A stretch of 64,000 bases of DNA from Methylobacterium sp. E-066 (lineage in GTDB: Bacteria > Pseudomonadota > Alphaproteobacteria > Rhizobiales > Beijerinckiaceae): positions 1-64,000 of the forward strand of contig NZ_JAKSYO010000115.1 in NCBI RefSeq assembly GCF_022829635.1. The letters run 5' to 3'. Positions 26,127-35,090 of this stretch are shown one piece after another. The notes below the pieces were generated by a model. The model searched no databases and was not told the DNA's origin. It was given only the letters and a program-made list of their open reading frames with translations. The position numbers were made by a program, and so were the translations under genes. Position 1 is the first letter of the stretch. Each line of letters begins with the position of its first letter.

Positions 26127-26491
26127 AACAGCCCGGACCAGACCATCCGATCACCCTCACGCCGGAGCCGCACCGGATCCGCGTGCTGGTCGCCGGCGTG
26201 GCGGTGGCGGACACGCGCAACGCCGTGCGCCTGCAGGAGGCGAGCTACCCGCCGGTGTTCTACATCCCTCGGGCGGACATCCAGGCGGACTCCTTCGTGC
26301 CCTCCGCCAAGACCAGCCACTGCCCGTACAAGGGCGAGGCCCGGTATTTCGATCTCGTCGTCGAAGGCGTTCGGCGCCCCGATGCGGTGTGGAGCTACGA
26401 GGCGCCGTTCCCGGCCGTTTCGGCCATCAGGGACCACGTCGCGTTCTATCCCGATCGCGTCGATGCGATCGAGGTTTTGGAAGCCTCATAG
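26123..26491 (+). CDS. DUF427 domain-containing protein
   Basis: 122 residues, the full family length. Contains the DUF427 sequence FYIPRADIQADSFVPSAKTS and TSHCPYKGEARYFDLVVEG, followed by VWSYEAPFPAVSAIRDHVAF and YPDRVDAIE. The fold is a small beta-sandwich; homologous single-domain proteins are of unknown function, with conserved His, Cys and Tyr that suggest ligand or nucleotide binding. Translationally coupled to the preceding methyltransferase. A very common gene in alphaproteobacteria. Confidence 0.92.
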   Translation: MKQPGPDHPITLTPEPHRIRVLVAGVAVADTRNAVRLQEASYPPVFYIPRADIQADSFVPSAKTSHCPYKGEARYFDLVVEGVRRPDAVWSYEAPFPAVSAIRDHVAFYPDRVDAIEVLEAS

Positions 26492-26545
26492 GGCTCGCTC
26501 TCCCGCCCGCCGTTCCCGGCCGGCCCGCGCGTATCATCGTCTCAA

Positions 26546-26639
26546 CCGTCATTGCGAGCGCAGCGAAGCAACCCAGGGCAGCGCGCGATCCCAGAATGGT
26601 GCGTGTCCCTGGGTTGCTTCGCTGCGCTCGCAATGACGG
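26546..26639. repeat. Repeat C: 33-bp perfect inverted repeat
   Basis: CCGTCATTGCGAGCGCAGCG-type left arm (26546-26578) and an exact 33-bp reverse complement (26607-26639) enclose a 28-base loop. The arms begin with CCGTCATTGCGAGCG, a text seen often in scattered alphaproteobacterial repeats. It stands 55 bases after the DUF427 stop and could act as a strong RNA hairpin. No T-run follows on either strand. Confidence 0.9.
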
Positions 26640-26771
26640 GAATAGCCGAGCTAAATCCCTGATCCAACAAAGGGACCGATTTTCAGGCGCATCTTCCAGG
26701 CACGCGTCGGGGATGTAGAAAAGACTAGGATCTGCATCTGGATGCCAAACGACTTGGACGACAACATCTCA

Positions 26772-26978
26772 GAGCCTGTTTGACTGCGCGATTGCAGTCG
26801 CGTGATGGTTCTGATCGACGGAGATCCTGATCTCTCCCCTCATCCTGAGGTGCTGCGCAGCAGCCTCGAAGGAGCCCTCAAGGGATCGCGCGGCTGGCTG
26901 GAGGGCTCCTTCGAGGGCTCCGCTCCGCTACGCCACCGCAGGATGAGGTTGAGGATGGGAATGACCGGTCAAACAGGC
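26772..26978. mobile_element. Repeat B, copy 1: 207-bp MITE-like element
   Basis: A second copy lies at 60593-60799, with about the same length and closely similar sequence throughout. Copy 1 ends in CCTGTTTGAC (26775-26784) and its exact reverse complement GTCAAACAGG (26968-26977), so it has terminal inverted repeats of 10 bp. Inside is a long palindrome: CCTCATCCTGAGG ... CCTCGAAGGAGCCCTC, with the complementary GAGGGCTCCTTCGAGG and TCAGGATGAGG-like arms. It has no coding capacity and no transposase is nearby; it ends three bases before the next gene's stop. Confidence 0.85.
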
Positions 26979-26980
26979 GC

Positions 26981-28507
26981 TCAGTCGCGCAGCAACCCCC
27001 AGAACGCGTGCTTGCGGCCGTGATCCCGCCGCAGCCTCTCCCGGTAGGCGGCCGGCGCTGGGTCGATCGCACCCGCCGCTAGGCGGTCGGCGAGGCCATC
27101 GAGTTCCAGCAGGTAGCGCGCACCGTGGGCATAGGCGGCGCTGCGGCCGGATTCGAGGATGCCGTCGAGAAGGCGGCGATACAGGATCGTGGCGGCGAGC
27201 GGGTAATCCTGGACCAGGGCCTCGGCGGCCGGCGCCAGCACGGCGTAGTTCTCGCCCTGCCAGAGCTTTCGCTTCTCGGTGACCAGCCCCGCAGCCCGGG
27301 ATAGGTCCGGCCAGCCCACCAGGAAGGCGAGTGCCCGGTGGGGATTGGCGAAAGACTCGGCGTGATCGAGCGCCTTCTGAAGCGCCTCCTCGTCCTCGAA
27401 ATCCGGGAGCTTGGCGAGGTAGGCGCGCAGCATCGGGGCGTCGAGATCGCGCTCGAACAGCGCCCAGCGCAGGGCCTGCGCCTCCTCGCCCCGGTTGAGC
27501 GCGTCGAGGATCTCGATCTCCAACGCCTGCCGCTCGCGCTCGGGCCCGCGCGGGTCGAAGCCGGCGATCAGGTCGGCGCGGGTCACGATGCGCAGGCCCG
27601 GCTCCTGCTCCCGCCGGATCCAGTCCAGGGCCTCCCCGGCCCGGCCGGCGCCGAGCAGGCGTTGCGCGACCGAACGGCGGTCCTCCCGGCCCGGCGCAAT
27701 CTCGCACTCCAGGGCGATGAAGGCGTCGGTGTCGTTGCGCCGGTCGGCGATCACTTGGCGCAGGCGCAGGATCTGACCGCGGGCGGCGACGCGGCGATGG
27801 GCGGCGTCACTCCGTGGAGTGCCGGCCATCTCCATCCCAGCAGCTGCTTCCGCCAGCGCCGTGTCGATCTCCGATAGCGCGTCCGGCGCGAGCGTCGACA
27901 CCATCTCGCCCAGCAGCGTGCCGAGGGGGCCGAACGGGTCGGCCGTGAAGGGGGCGACGAGGCTGGTGGCGACCCGTGCGGCCTCGGCCGGCGTCAGACC
28001 GGCGGCAATCTCCACGAAGGCGTCCGTGGCGCGCTCATAGACGCCCTGCACCGCGCCGGTGCTGTCATCGACCCGGTTCAGCACCGCGTCGCCGCCGTCC
28101 AAGAAGCGCCGGAGACGATCGAGGGCGGCGCCGGCATCCAGCGGGCGCAGCTCGTTGAGGATGACCGTCACGGTTGCGTCAAGATCGGCCGCGAAGGCCC
28201 GGCGCTTCTGCCAGTCGATGTAGCCCTGGGCGGATTCGAGGGCCGCCAGCCGCCGGTCGATCATCGCCGCGACGGCATCCGGACCCTGCAGGGCGGCGAG
28301 CGCGGCGGTGACCAGCTTCTTGAAGGTGGGGTTGCGTGCGGTCTCGCCGAGGATCAGCCCGATGAGCCGGTCCGGCCCCAGCTCCGCCAGGGTCTCGGGC
28401 GACGGGGTCGTGCGGCGCGCACCTTTGGGACGCGCCGGCTTGGGGGTGGCGTCCGGCTTCGGACGGGCCTTGGTGCGCGCCTGGGTTGCGGCTTTCGTTG
28501 GCGCCAC
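26981..28507 (-). CDS. Uncharacterised large helical protein (DUF6880-like)
   Basis: 508 residues if begun at GTG 28507. After a basic Lys/Ala/Pro-rich N-terminal ~45 residues comes a long alpha-helical body rich in TPR-like segments: GPDRLIGLILGETARNPTFK, IDWQKRRAFAADLDATVTVI, VAQRLLGAGRAGEALDWIRR and ERERQALEIEILDALNRGEE. The overall pattern agrees with the family I recall as DUF6880, but the family name is from memory. No catalytic motif was found. The frame runs further upstream but the extension overlaps DUF2188 out of frame. The gene's stop touches repeat B. Confidence 0.7.
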   Translation of the reverse strand: MAPTKAATQARTKARPKPDATPKPARPKGARRTTPSPETLAELGPDRLIGLILGETARNPTFKKLVTAALAALQGPDAVAAMIDRRLAALESAQGYIDWQKRRAFAADLDATVTVILNELRPLDAGAALDRLRRFLDGGDAVLNRVDDSTGAVQGVYERATDAFVEIAAGLTPAEAARVATSLVAPFTADPFGPLGTLLGEMVSTLAPDALSEIDTALAEAAAGMEMAGTPRSDAAHRRVAARGQILRLRQVIADRRNDTDAFIALECEIAPGREDRRSVAQRLLGAGRAGEALDWIRREQEPGLRIVTRADLIAGFDPRGPERERQALEIEILDALNRGEEAQALRWALFERDLDAPMLRAYLAKLPDFEDEEALQKALDHAESFANPHRALAFLVGWPDLSRAAGLVTEKRKLWQGENYAVLAPAAEALVQDYPLAATILYRRLLDGILESGRSAAYAHGARYLLELDGLADRLAAGAIDPAPAAYRERLRRDHGRKHAFWGLLRD

Positions 28508-28523
28508 GGCAAGGCCGCTCCGG

Positions 28524-28763
28524 TCAGTCCACAACCTTGGCGCGGGGACGATCGCTGCCCTGCGCGGTCTCGTCGTGCCAGCTTCCGCTCTTGTCCTGGT
28601 AGCGGATGCCCTCGGTGGAGCCGGGGACCTGCTGCTCGGCGGCGGCGGCCTGGGCGGCCTGGAGGGCCTCTTCGCGGCTCGGGAAAGTCTCGGAGAAGAC
28701 GTCGCCGACCTTGTAGGCGAAGCCGCCATCGTGCTCGACGATGCGATAGGTAACCTCGGACAT
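28524..28763 (-). CDS. DUF2188 small protein
   Basis: 79 residues. Has the DUF2188 features: a strand-rich N-terminus (VTYRIVEHDGGFAYKVGDVF), then SREEALQAAQAAAAEQ as an amphipathic helix and the end IRYQDKSGSWHDETA with the W-H typical of these proteins. Function unknown, fold likely ferredoxin-like (beta-alpha-beta). ATG at 28763 is chosen because the upstream open frame is not protein-like. The stop is 17 bases before the DUF6880-like start, so it may be co-transcribed with it. Confidence 0.82.
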   Translation of the reverse strand: MSEVTYRIVEHDGGFAYKVGDVFSETFPSREEALQAAQAAAAEQQVPGSTEGIRYQDKSGSWHDETAQGSDRPRAKVVD

Positions 28764-28868
28764 TGCGACTCCTGTACGCGCTCGGATTGGTGGAACGCGA
28801 ACCCGTCGCCCGCCGCCGGGTTCCAAGCCGGCCTCCGATCCGCCGGAAAGTCGGGCTAGCGGGACCGG

Positions 28869-29126
28869 ATGACGACGCTGCTTCGCCCGATCCTGGCCCT
28901 CGGCCTCCTCGTCGCTTCGACGCATGTCCACGCCGAGGAGGGCTTTTTCGATTCACTCTTCGGCGGCTCTTCGCGGTCTGCGCCGGCCCACCCGTTCGCG
29001 TCGAATTATCCCTCGGCCCCGCCGACCCCCGACGACATCCGCGCCGAGCGTCAGCGGCGCCCGGTGCGGACGGAGCGCGAGCGCGGCCGGGGGCCGGTGC
29101 CGCCGGGCCGGATCCCGGAGGAGTGA
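28869..29126 (+). CDS. Small secreted protein of unknown function
   Basis: 85 residues with a signal peptide (TTLLRPILALGLLVASTHVH, cleavage after AHA/HAE near residue 22) and a mature tail EEGFFDSLFGGSSRSAPAHP, then a basic, Pro-rich C-terminus. The F-F-D-x-L-F-G phrase is common in small alphaproteobacterial secreted proteins with Gly/Pro-rich tails. No function known. A plausible but not certain gene: the ribosome site is weak. Confidence 0.5.
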   Translation: MTTLLRPILALGLLVASTHVHAEEGFFDSLFGGSSRSAPAHPFASNYPSAPPTPDDIRAERQRRPVRTERERGRGPVPPGRIPEE

Positions 29127-29149
29127 AGCGGCGATCGATTCGGGTTTCA

Positions 29150-29236
<87 letters not shown>

Positions 29237-29270
29237 ATGGGCCCCTCGGTAGCGGCGCCGGCGCGCGTGA

Positions 29271-30467
29271 TCAAGCGGGGGGCGTCCAGCCGTAGAGCCA
29301 AGCGTAACGGTCGCGCATGCCGTCGGGGCCGAGGCGGGCCATCACGGTGTTGCGGGCAAAGCCCAGGAGACGGCCGGCGTGGTAGGTCCGGCCGTTCGAG
29401 CGGGCCGCCCATTGCACCCGGCGCACCCGGGCGGTCCGATCGGTTGAATAGACTGCGAGCGCCGCGGGGACGTCGGCGTTGTCCGCCAGGGCGCGGCTCA
29501 GCACGGCGGCATCCTCGATCGCCAGGGCGGCCCCCTGGGCGAGGTAGGGCAGGACCGGGTGCGCCGCGTCGCCGAGCAGCGCCACCCGGCCGGCGGCCAG
29601 GGGACGGGCTACGGCCCGGTCGGCCAGCGACCAGACCAGCCAGGAATCGGGCAGGCTCAGCAGATCGCGCAAGGGGCCGGCGCAGCCGCGCAGATGCGCG
29701 CGCAGCACCGCGGGCTCGCCGAGGCGACCCCAATCCTCGTCGCCCACCGCCTCGGGCACCACCGCCACGACGTTGAGGAAGCGGCCGCCCCGCACCGGGT
29801 AATGCACGACGTGCCGGCCCCGGCCGAGCCACAGGCCGGTGGCCGGACCTTGCAGCGCCTCCGGCACCGCCTCACTGGGGATCAGGGCGCGCCACGCCGC
29901 CGCGCGGCCCGGCCGCAGCGGCGCTGCGTCGAGATGAGCGCGCAGGCGGGAGCGCAGGCCGTCGGCGCCGATCACGAGGTCGAACGGCAACGCCTGGGCG
30001 CCGCCGCTGCTCTCGGCGGTGAGGACGGCGCCGGAATCGGTCTCGGCGAGGCCGGTGATGTCGCGGCCCATCATCAGGCGGATCGCCGGGCGGCTGCGCA
30101 GGGCATCGAGCAGCAGGGTCTGCAAGTCGGCCCGGTGGATCACGTAATAGGGCGCGCCGAAGCGCTCCTGGGCCGCCACGCCCAGCGCCACGCCGCCGAT
30201 CCGGCGGCCGCTCTCAAGGGCGCGCACCTCCACCCCCGGCGGCTCGCTCGCCGCCCGGCGCAGGGCCGCAGAGAGGCCGAGATCGGCCAGCACCCGGCTC
30301 GCGTTCGGGGAGATCTGGATCCCGGCCCCGACCTCGCTGAAGCCGGTGCGACGCTCGATCACCGTGACGGCGTGCCCGGCATCCGACAGGGCCAGGGCCG
30401 CGGTCAGACCGCCGATCCCGGCCCCGACGATCCCGATTTCCAGGGGCGTTCGACTGTCTGAGGGCAA
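29271..30467 (-). CDS. FAD-dependent aromatic monooxygenase (salicylate hydroxylase-like)
   Basis: 398 residues. UbiH/salicylate-hydroxylase type flavoprotein: IGIVGAGIGGLTAALALSDA (GxGxxG for FAD), the substrate pocket region, DLVIGADGLRSRLRAHL (the D-G motif) and GRVALLGDAAHPVLPYLAQG (GD motif, FAD ribityl contact). Probably hydroxylates a phenolic or aromatic acid with NAD(P)H and O2; the exact substrate is not predictable (salicylate and 3-hydroxybenzoate are the commonest). The start is uncertain: TTG at 30467 is the first possible codon after the upstream gene's stop, and no ATG or GTG is close. It lies 11 bases downstream of the zinc-finger gene, so they are probably co-transcribed. 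Confidence 0.88.
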   Translation of the reverse strand: MPSDSRTPLEIGIVGAGIGGLTAALALSDAGHAVTVIERRTGFSEVGAGIQISPNASRVLADLGLSAALRRAASEPPGVEVRALESGRRIGGVALGVAAQERFGAPYYVIHRADLQTLLLDALRSRPAIRLMMGRDITGLAETDSGAVLTAESSGGAQALPFDLVIGADGLRSRLRAHLDAAPLRPGRAAAWRALIPSEAVPEALQGPATGLWLGRGRHVVHYPVRGGRFLNVVAVVPEAVGDEDWGRLGEPAVLRAHLRGCAGPLRDLLSLPDSWLVWSLADRAVARPLAAGRVALLGDAAHPVLPYLAQGAALAIEDAAVLSRALADNADVPAALAVYSTDRTARVRRVQWAARSNGRTYHAGRLLGFARNTVMARLGPDGMRDRYAWLYGWTPPA

Positions 30468-30478
30468 TGGAGGGGGCG

Positions 30479-30736
30479 CTACTCCGCGGCGACGGCGGCG
30501 GCGTCGTGCCAGACGCAGGCCTGCGGATCGGCCTCGTCGGCCTTCAGGCCGGCGCGGTAGCGATAGAGCGTCGAGCAGTACTGGCAGATGATCTCGGTGT
30601 CGGCGCCCATGTCGAGGAACACGTGCGGGTGGTCGAACGGCGGCAGCGCGCCGATGCACATGAATTCCTTCACCCCGACCGCGATCACCGGCACGCCCGG
30701 CTCGTTGTGGAAGTGCGGTACCGCCTTGCCTGCCAT
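30479..30736 (-). CDS. Zinc-finger domain protein (zf-CHCC type, NDUFS6-like)
   Basis: 85 residues. A zf-CHCC-type domain: EFMCIGALPPFDHPHVFLDM followed by ICQYCSTLYRY, giving the Cys-His-Cys-Cys zinc ligands. This matches the small NDUFS6/13 kDa complex I subunit family and its bacterial relatives; the alphaproteobacterial version may be a complex I accessory or a general zinc-finger. ATG at 30736. Upstream neighbour on the same side is map (divergent). Confidence 0.85.
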   Translation of the reverse strand: MAGKAVPHFHNEPGVPVIAVGVKEFMCIGALPPFDHPHVFLDMGADTEIICQYCSTLYRYRAGLKADEADPQACVWHDAAAVAAE

Positions 30737-30951
30737 ACGGCCCTCGCCTGCCCCGCACCCGTCCGCACGGGCGAATCTGCCCGGGCGCTCCGGGGCGCCT
30801 CGCGGCCGCTTATGCCGCCAGCCCCGCGGCCCACGCAAGCCTCCACCGCCGCGCACCCGTGCACCGTCCGGCGCGGGCGGCTTGGCCTGCCGCGCCGGGC
30901 ACCGTACATAGGGTCGGCACCCGATTTACGACGCCGCAAAAAGTCACGACG

Positions 30952-31779
30952 ATGCAACAGGAACAGGCCACCGCGCAGGGCACGCGCCGCGCGCCGGAGC
31001 CGCCGATCCACGGTCCCGAAGGATTCGAGGGCATGCGCCGGGCCGGGCGCCTGACCGCCGAGGCCCTGGACGTCCTGATGGAGGCGACGCAGCCCGGCGT
31101 CACCACCGAGGAGCTCGACAAGCTCGCCTATGAATTCGCCATGGATCACGGCGCCTATCCGGCCTCGCTGCTGTATCGCGGCTATCCGAAGTCGATCTGC
31201 ACCTCGATCAACCACGTGGTCTGCCACGGCATCCCGAACGACAAGCCCCTGCGCGAGGGCGACATCGTCAACCTCGATTGCTGCCTGATCCTCGACGGCT
31301 GGCACGGCGATTCGAGCCGGATGGCCTATGTCGGCGAGGTGCCCCGCAAGGCGCAGCGCCTGTGCGAGATCACCTACGAGGCGCTGATGCGCGGCGTCGC
31401 GGCGGTGAAGCCCGGCGGTTCGACCAACGATATCGGCCGGGCGATCCAGACCTTCGCCGAGAGCGAGCGCTGCTCGGTGGTGCGCGACTTCTGCGGCCAC
31501 GGCCTCGGGCGGATCTACCACGATGCGCCGACCATCCTGCACTACGTCGAGGCGAGCTACGACGTGCCGTTGAAGCCCGGCCAGTTCTTCACCATCGAGC
31601 CGATGATCAATCTCGGCCGGCCGGCCGTGAAGGTGCTGGGCGACGGCTGGACCGCGGTGACCCGCGACCGTTCGCTCTCCGCCCAGTTCGAGCACACCGT
31701 GGCGGTGACCGAGACCGGCGTCGAGATCTTCACGATCTCGCCCGAGGGGCTGCATCAGCCCATCAATCCGGCGGCCTGA
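30952..31779 (+). CDS. map: Methionine aminopeptidase type I
   Basis: 275 residues. Removes the initiator Met from new proteins. Seen: GFEGMRRAGRLTAEALDVLM, TSINHVVCHGIPNDKPLREG, IVNLDCCLILDGWHGDSSRM (the two metal-binding Asp), RDFCGHGLGRIYHDAPTILH (metal-binding His), PGQFFTIEPMINLGRP (Glu) and SAQFEHTVAVTETG (Glu). All five metal ligands are present. The ATG at 30952 is preferred; the frame extends upstream to 30859 with unrelated sequence. The downstream radC start is six bases after the stop. Confidence 0.97.
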   Translation: MQQEQATAQGTRRAPEPPIHGPEGFEGMRRAGRLTAEALDVLMEATQPGVTTEELDKLAYEFAMDHGAYPASLLYRGYPKSICTSINHVVCHGIPNDKPLREGDIVNLDCCLILDGWHGDSSRMAYVGEVPRKAQRLCEITYEALMRGVAAVKPGGSTNDIGRAIQTFAESERCSVVRDFCGHGLGRIYHDAPTILHYVEASYDVPLKPGQFFTIEPMINLGRPAVKVLGDGWTAVTRDRSLSAQFEHTVAVTETGVEIFTISPEGLHQPINPAA

Positions 31780-31785
31780 CCGGCC

Positions 31786-32520
31786 GTGGCTCCGGAGGAC
31801 GGCAGCGCGGCGGGGCTGTTCGCCGAGAGCGCCGTGCCTGCCGCCAAGGAGCCGCCGCATTATCACGGCCATCGCGACCGCCTGCGGGAGAAATTCGCGG
31901 CGGTCGGCGACGCCTTGGCCGATTACGAGCTGCTGGAACTGGTCCTGTTCCGGGCGATTCCCCGGCGGGACGTGAAGCCGCTCGCCAAGGCGCTGGTTGC
32001 CCGATTCGGAAGCTTCGCCGAGGTGCTGAGCGCCGAGCCGGCCCGGCTGATGGAGGTCGAGGGCGTGAGCGCCGGGGTCGCCGCCGACCTCAAGGTGATC
32101 GAGGCCGCGGGGCGGCGGCTCGCCCGGGGGGCGCTCCGCACGCGCGACCTGCTCAATTCCTGGAGCGCGCTCCAGGACTATCTGCGCACCACCATGGCGT
32201 TCGCGCCGCGCGAGGAATTCCGCATCTTGTTCCTCGACAAGCGCAATCACCTCATCGCCGACGAGGTGCAGGGGCGCGGTACGGTCGACCACACGCCGGT
32301 CTATCCCCGCGAGGTCGCCCGCCGGGCGCTGGAACTCTCGGCCACCGCGATCATCCTCGCCCACAACCATCCCTCGGGCGACCCGGCCCCGTCGGCGGCC
32401 GACGTGGCGATGACCCGCGAGATCGTCTCGGTCCTGGCACCCCTTAAAATTGTGGTGCACGACCATGTCATCCTCGGTCGAAACGGACATGCCAGCTTGA
32501 AAGGCCTCAAGCTGTTCTGA
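31786..32520 (+). CDS. radC: RadC/JAB-domain DNA-repair-associated protein
   Basis: 244 residues. Contains the JAMM (RadC/MPN+) motif: [20 protein letters not shown] provides the Glu, and [20 protein letters not shown] the H-x-H-x(7)-S-x-x-D metal site. The N-terminal helix-hairpin-helix region includes [12 protein letters not shown]-type text ([20 protein letters not shown]). RadC proteins were once linked to radiation repair, but the activity is unproven; JAMM proteins in general are metalloproteases. GTG at 31786 is the first start. Follows map in the same direction. Confidence 0.93.
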   Translation: MAPEDGSAAGLFAESAVPAAKEPPHYHGHRDRLREKFAAVGDALADYELLELVLFRAIPRRDVKPLAKALVARFGSFAEVLSAEPARLMEVEGVSAGVAADLKVIEAAGRRLARGALRTRDLLNSWSALQDYLRTTMAFAPREEFRILFLDKRNHLIADEVQGRGTVDHTPVYPREVARRALELSATAIILAHNHPSGDPAPSAADVAMTREIVSVLAPLKIVVHDHVILGRNGHASLKGLKLF

Positions 32521-32617
32521 TCTTCCTGCCGTCTTGAGCGTTGTCGACCGCACGTATAGCCCTGCTGGGGGTGGCGCGTCTCTTGCCTGAAGAGCGGGAG
32601 CGTTAGGGAGAAGCGGA

Positions 32618-34057
32618 ATGGCGTTGACGGCCTTCGACGAGATGAACGGACTCGGCAACGGCGCCGCCGATCCGGCCGCCGTCCGCGATGCCTACGGCAA
32701 GCTGAAGACCTGGCTCGAGACCACCCCGCCCGAGCATTTCAACACCCGCCGGAGCCAGGCCGAGCTGCTATTCCGCCGGATCGGCATCACCTTCGCGGTC
32801 TACGGCGACAACGAATCGACCGAGCGGCTGATCCCGTTCGACATCATCCCGCGGGTGATCACCAAGCCGGAATGGGATTTCCTGGAGCGCGGCCTCAAGC
32901 AGCGGGTGACCGCGATCAACCTGTTCCTGAAGGATGTCTACGGCGCCCAGGAATGCATCAAGGCCGGCATCATTCCGGCCGATCTGGTCTACCGGAACGC
33001 CCATTACCGCATGGAGATGCGCTCGTTCCGGGTGCCGCACGACCTCTACGTGCACGTGGCCGGGATCGACATCGTCCGCACCGGCGAGAAGGACTTCTTC
33101 GTCCTTGAGGACAATGCCCGGATCCCGTCCGGGGTCTCCTACATGCTGGAGAACCGGGAGGTGATGCTGCGCCTGTTCCCGGACCTGTTCTCCAAGCACC
33201 GGGTCGCCCCGGTGGAGAACTACCCGGACGCCCTGCTCGCGACCCTGCGCAGCCTCGCGCCGAGCTCGGCCACGCGCGATCCCACGGTGGTCCTGCTGAC
33301 CCCCGGCCGCTACAACTCGGCCTTCTACGAGCACTCGTTCCTGGCCGACAAACTCGGCGTCGAACTGGTGGAGGCGTCCGACCTCTTCACCAAGGACGAC
33401 GTGGTCTACATGCGCACCACCGAGGGGCCGCGCCGGGTCGACGTGATCTACCGCCGCCTCGACGACGATTTTCTGGATCCTCTCGTGTTCCGGCCGGATT
33501 CGGTGCTCGGTGTGCCGGGCCTGATGAATGCCTACGAGCGCGGCTCCGTGACCTTGGCCAACGCCGTAGGCACCGGCATCTCGGACGACAAGGCCGTCTA
33601 CAGCTACATGCCGGAGATCGTGAAATTCTTCACCGGCGAGGAGCCGATCCTGCACAACGTGCCGACCTATCGCTGCCGCGAGAAGGAGTCGTTCGCCTAC
33701 GTGATGGACAATCTGTCCGAGCTGGTGGTGAAGGAGGTCAATGGCTCGGGCGGCTACGGGATGCTGGTCGGGCCACATGCGAGCAAGCGCGAGATCGATG
33801 ATTTCGCCAAGAAGCTCAAGCACGCCCCGGACGGGTTCATCGCCCAGCCGACCCTGTCGCTCTCGACCTGCCCCACCTTCGTGGCCTCCGGGGTCGCCCC
33901 GCGCCACGTCGATCTGCGGCCGTTCGTGCTCAACGGGGCCGATCAGATCCGCATCGTGCCCGGGGGTCTGACCCGCGTCGCGCTGAAGGAGGGGTCTTTG
34001 GTGGTCAATTCCAGCCAGGGCGGTGGTACGAAGGATACCTGGGTGCTCGACGCCTAA
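32618..34057 (+). CDS. Circularly permuted ATP-grasp protein of the Anbu cluster
   Basis: 479 residues. A type 2 circularly permuted ATP-grasp ligase-like protein (formerly DUF404/DUF407): LLFRRIGITFAVYGDNESTE, then VLEDNARIPSGVSYMLENRE (the D-N-x-R-x-P-S-G-x-S-Y hallmark), DVIYRRLDDDFLDP and LNGADQIRIVPGGLTRVALK with the ATP-binding C-terminus. These proteins are predicted to form amide or peptide bonds using ATP; the substrate is not known. It heads a cluster with alpha-E, transglutaminase-like and Anbu genes, known to co-occur. No promoter is recognised; AGGGAG precedes the start (TTAGGGAG at 32602-32609). Confidence 0.92.
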   Translation: MALTAFDEMNGLGNGAADPAAVRDAYGKLKTWLETTPPEHFNTRRSQAELLFRRIGITFAVYGDNESTERLIPFDIIPRVITKPEWDFLERGLKQRVTAINLFLKDVYGAQECIKAGIIPADLVYRNAHYRMEMRSFRVPHDLYVHVAGIDIVRTGEKDFFVLEDNARIPSGVSYMLENREVMLRLFPDLFSKHRVAPVENYPDALLATLRSLAPSSATRDPTVVLLTPGRYNSAFYEHSFLADKLGVELVEASDLFTKDDVVYMRTTEGPRRVDVIYRRLDDDFLDPLVFRPDSVLGVPGLMNAYERGSVTLANAVGTGISDDKAVYSYMPEIVKFFTGEEPILHNVPTYRCREKESFAYVMDNLSELVVKEVNGSGGYGMLVGPHASKREIDDFAKKLKHAPDGFIAQPTLSLSTCPTFVASGVAPRHVDLRPFVLNGADQIRIVPGGLTRVALKEGSLVVNSSQGGGTKDTWVLDA

Positions 34058-34120
34058 GGGGGCATCGCCCCACACATCCAGACGCGCCGCCTGCCGCCGA
34101 GCCGATCCGAGTCGCAAGAA

Positions 34121-35068
34121 ATGCTCTCCAGGACTGCCGACAACCTCTTCTGGCTCTCGCGCTACGTCGAGCGCGCCGACTTCGTCGCGCGCATCCTCGA
34201 CGCGGCGCACCGGCTGGCCTCGCTGCCCACCAGCTACGGCGGCGGCGAGACCAACGAATGGGAATCCGCCCTCGCCTCGGCGGGCGACCCGGAGCTGTTC
34301 AAGCCGCATTACAGCGCAGTCAACGCCGACACGGTCTGCGATTTTCTCGCGTTCAGCCCGCATAACCCGTCTTCGATTCGCTCCTGCATCGAGTCGGCCC
34401 GCGAGAATGCCCGTTCGGTGCGCACCGCACTCACCACCGAGATGTGGGACGCGATCAACGGCGCGTGGCTTGAGCTGCGCAACTACGCCGGCAAGGAGCT
34501 CAGCCGCGACGAGTTCAGCCGCTTCCTCGACTGGGTGAAGACCGTCTCGCTGACTTTCGACGGTTCGGCCTTCCGGACCATGCTGCGCAACGACGCGTTC
34601 TGGTTCACCCGCCTCGGCACGGCGATCGAGCGGGCCGACAACACCGCCCGCATCCTCGACGTGAAGTACCAGATCCTGCTGCCGCAGAACGAGACGGTGG
34701 GCGGCAGCCTCGACTACTTCCAGTGGACCACGATCCTGCGCGAGGTCTCGGCCTTCAACGCCTATCACTGGGTCTATCGCGAGAGCGTCAAGCCGCTGCT
34801 GGTGGCCGACCTCCTGATGCTGAACAAGCAGATGCCGCGCTCCTTCGCCAATTGCTACGGCGTGATCGTCGAGTATCTCGACCTGATCGCGGATGCCTAC
34901 GGACGGCGCGGGCCGAGCCAGCGCCTGGCCGGGAACATGCTGGCCAAGCTCGACAGCGAGGATATCGACCGCGTGTTCAATTCGGGGCTCCACGAGTTCG
35001 TCGAGGCGTTCATCGCGGAGAACAACAGGGTGGGCGAAGCCATCGCCAAGCAGTATCTGGTCGGCTGA
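34121..35068 (+). CDS. Alpha-E domain protein of the Anbu cluster
   Basis: 315 residues, all helical (DUF403, alpha-E). The N-terminal MLSRTADNLFWLSRYVERAD and the later RLGTAIERADNTARILDVKY and FQWTTILREVSAFNAYHWVY match. Alpha-E proteins always co-occur with the permuted ATP-grasp partner and are thought to be its companion subunit or substrate carrier; the biochemistry is unproven. It starts 63 bases after the ATP-grasp gene and ends 22 bases before the next gene. Confidence 0.92.
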   Translation: MLSRTADNLFWLSRYVERADFVARILDAAHRLASLPTSYGGGETNEWESALASAGDPELFKPHYSAVNADTVCDFLAFSPHNPSSIRSCIESARENARSVRTALTTEMWDAINGAWLELRNYAGKELSRDEFSRFLDWVKTVSLTFDGSAFRTMLRNDAFWFTRLGTAIERADNTARILDVKYQILLPQNETVGGSLDYFQWTTILREVSAFNAYHWVYRESVKPLLVADLLMLNKQMPRSFANCYGVIVEYLDLIADAYGRRGPSQRLAGNMLAKLDSEDIDRVFNSGLHEFVEAFIAENNRVGEAIAKQYLVG

Positions 35069-35090
35069 ACAGGACGGACAGGCCCGGCGC

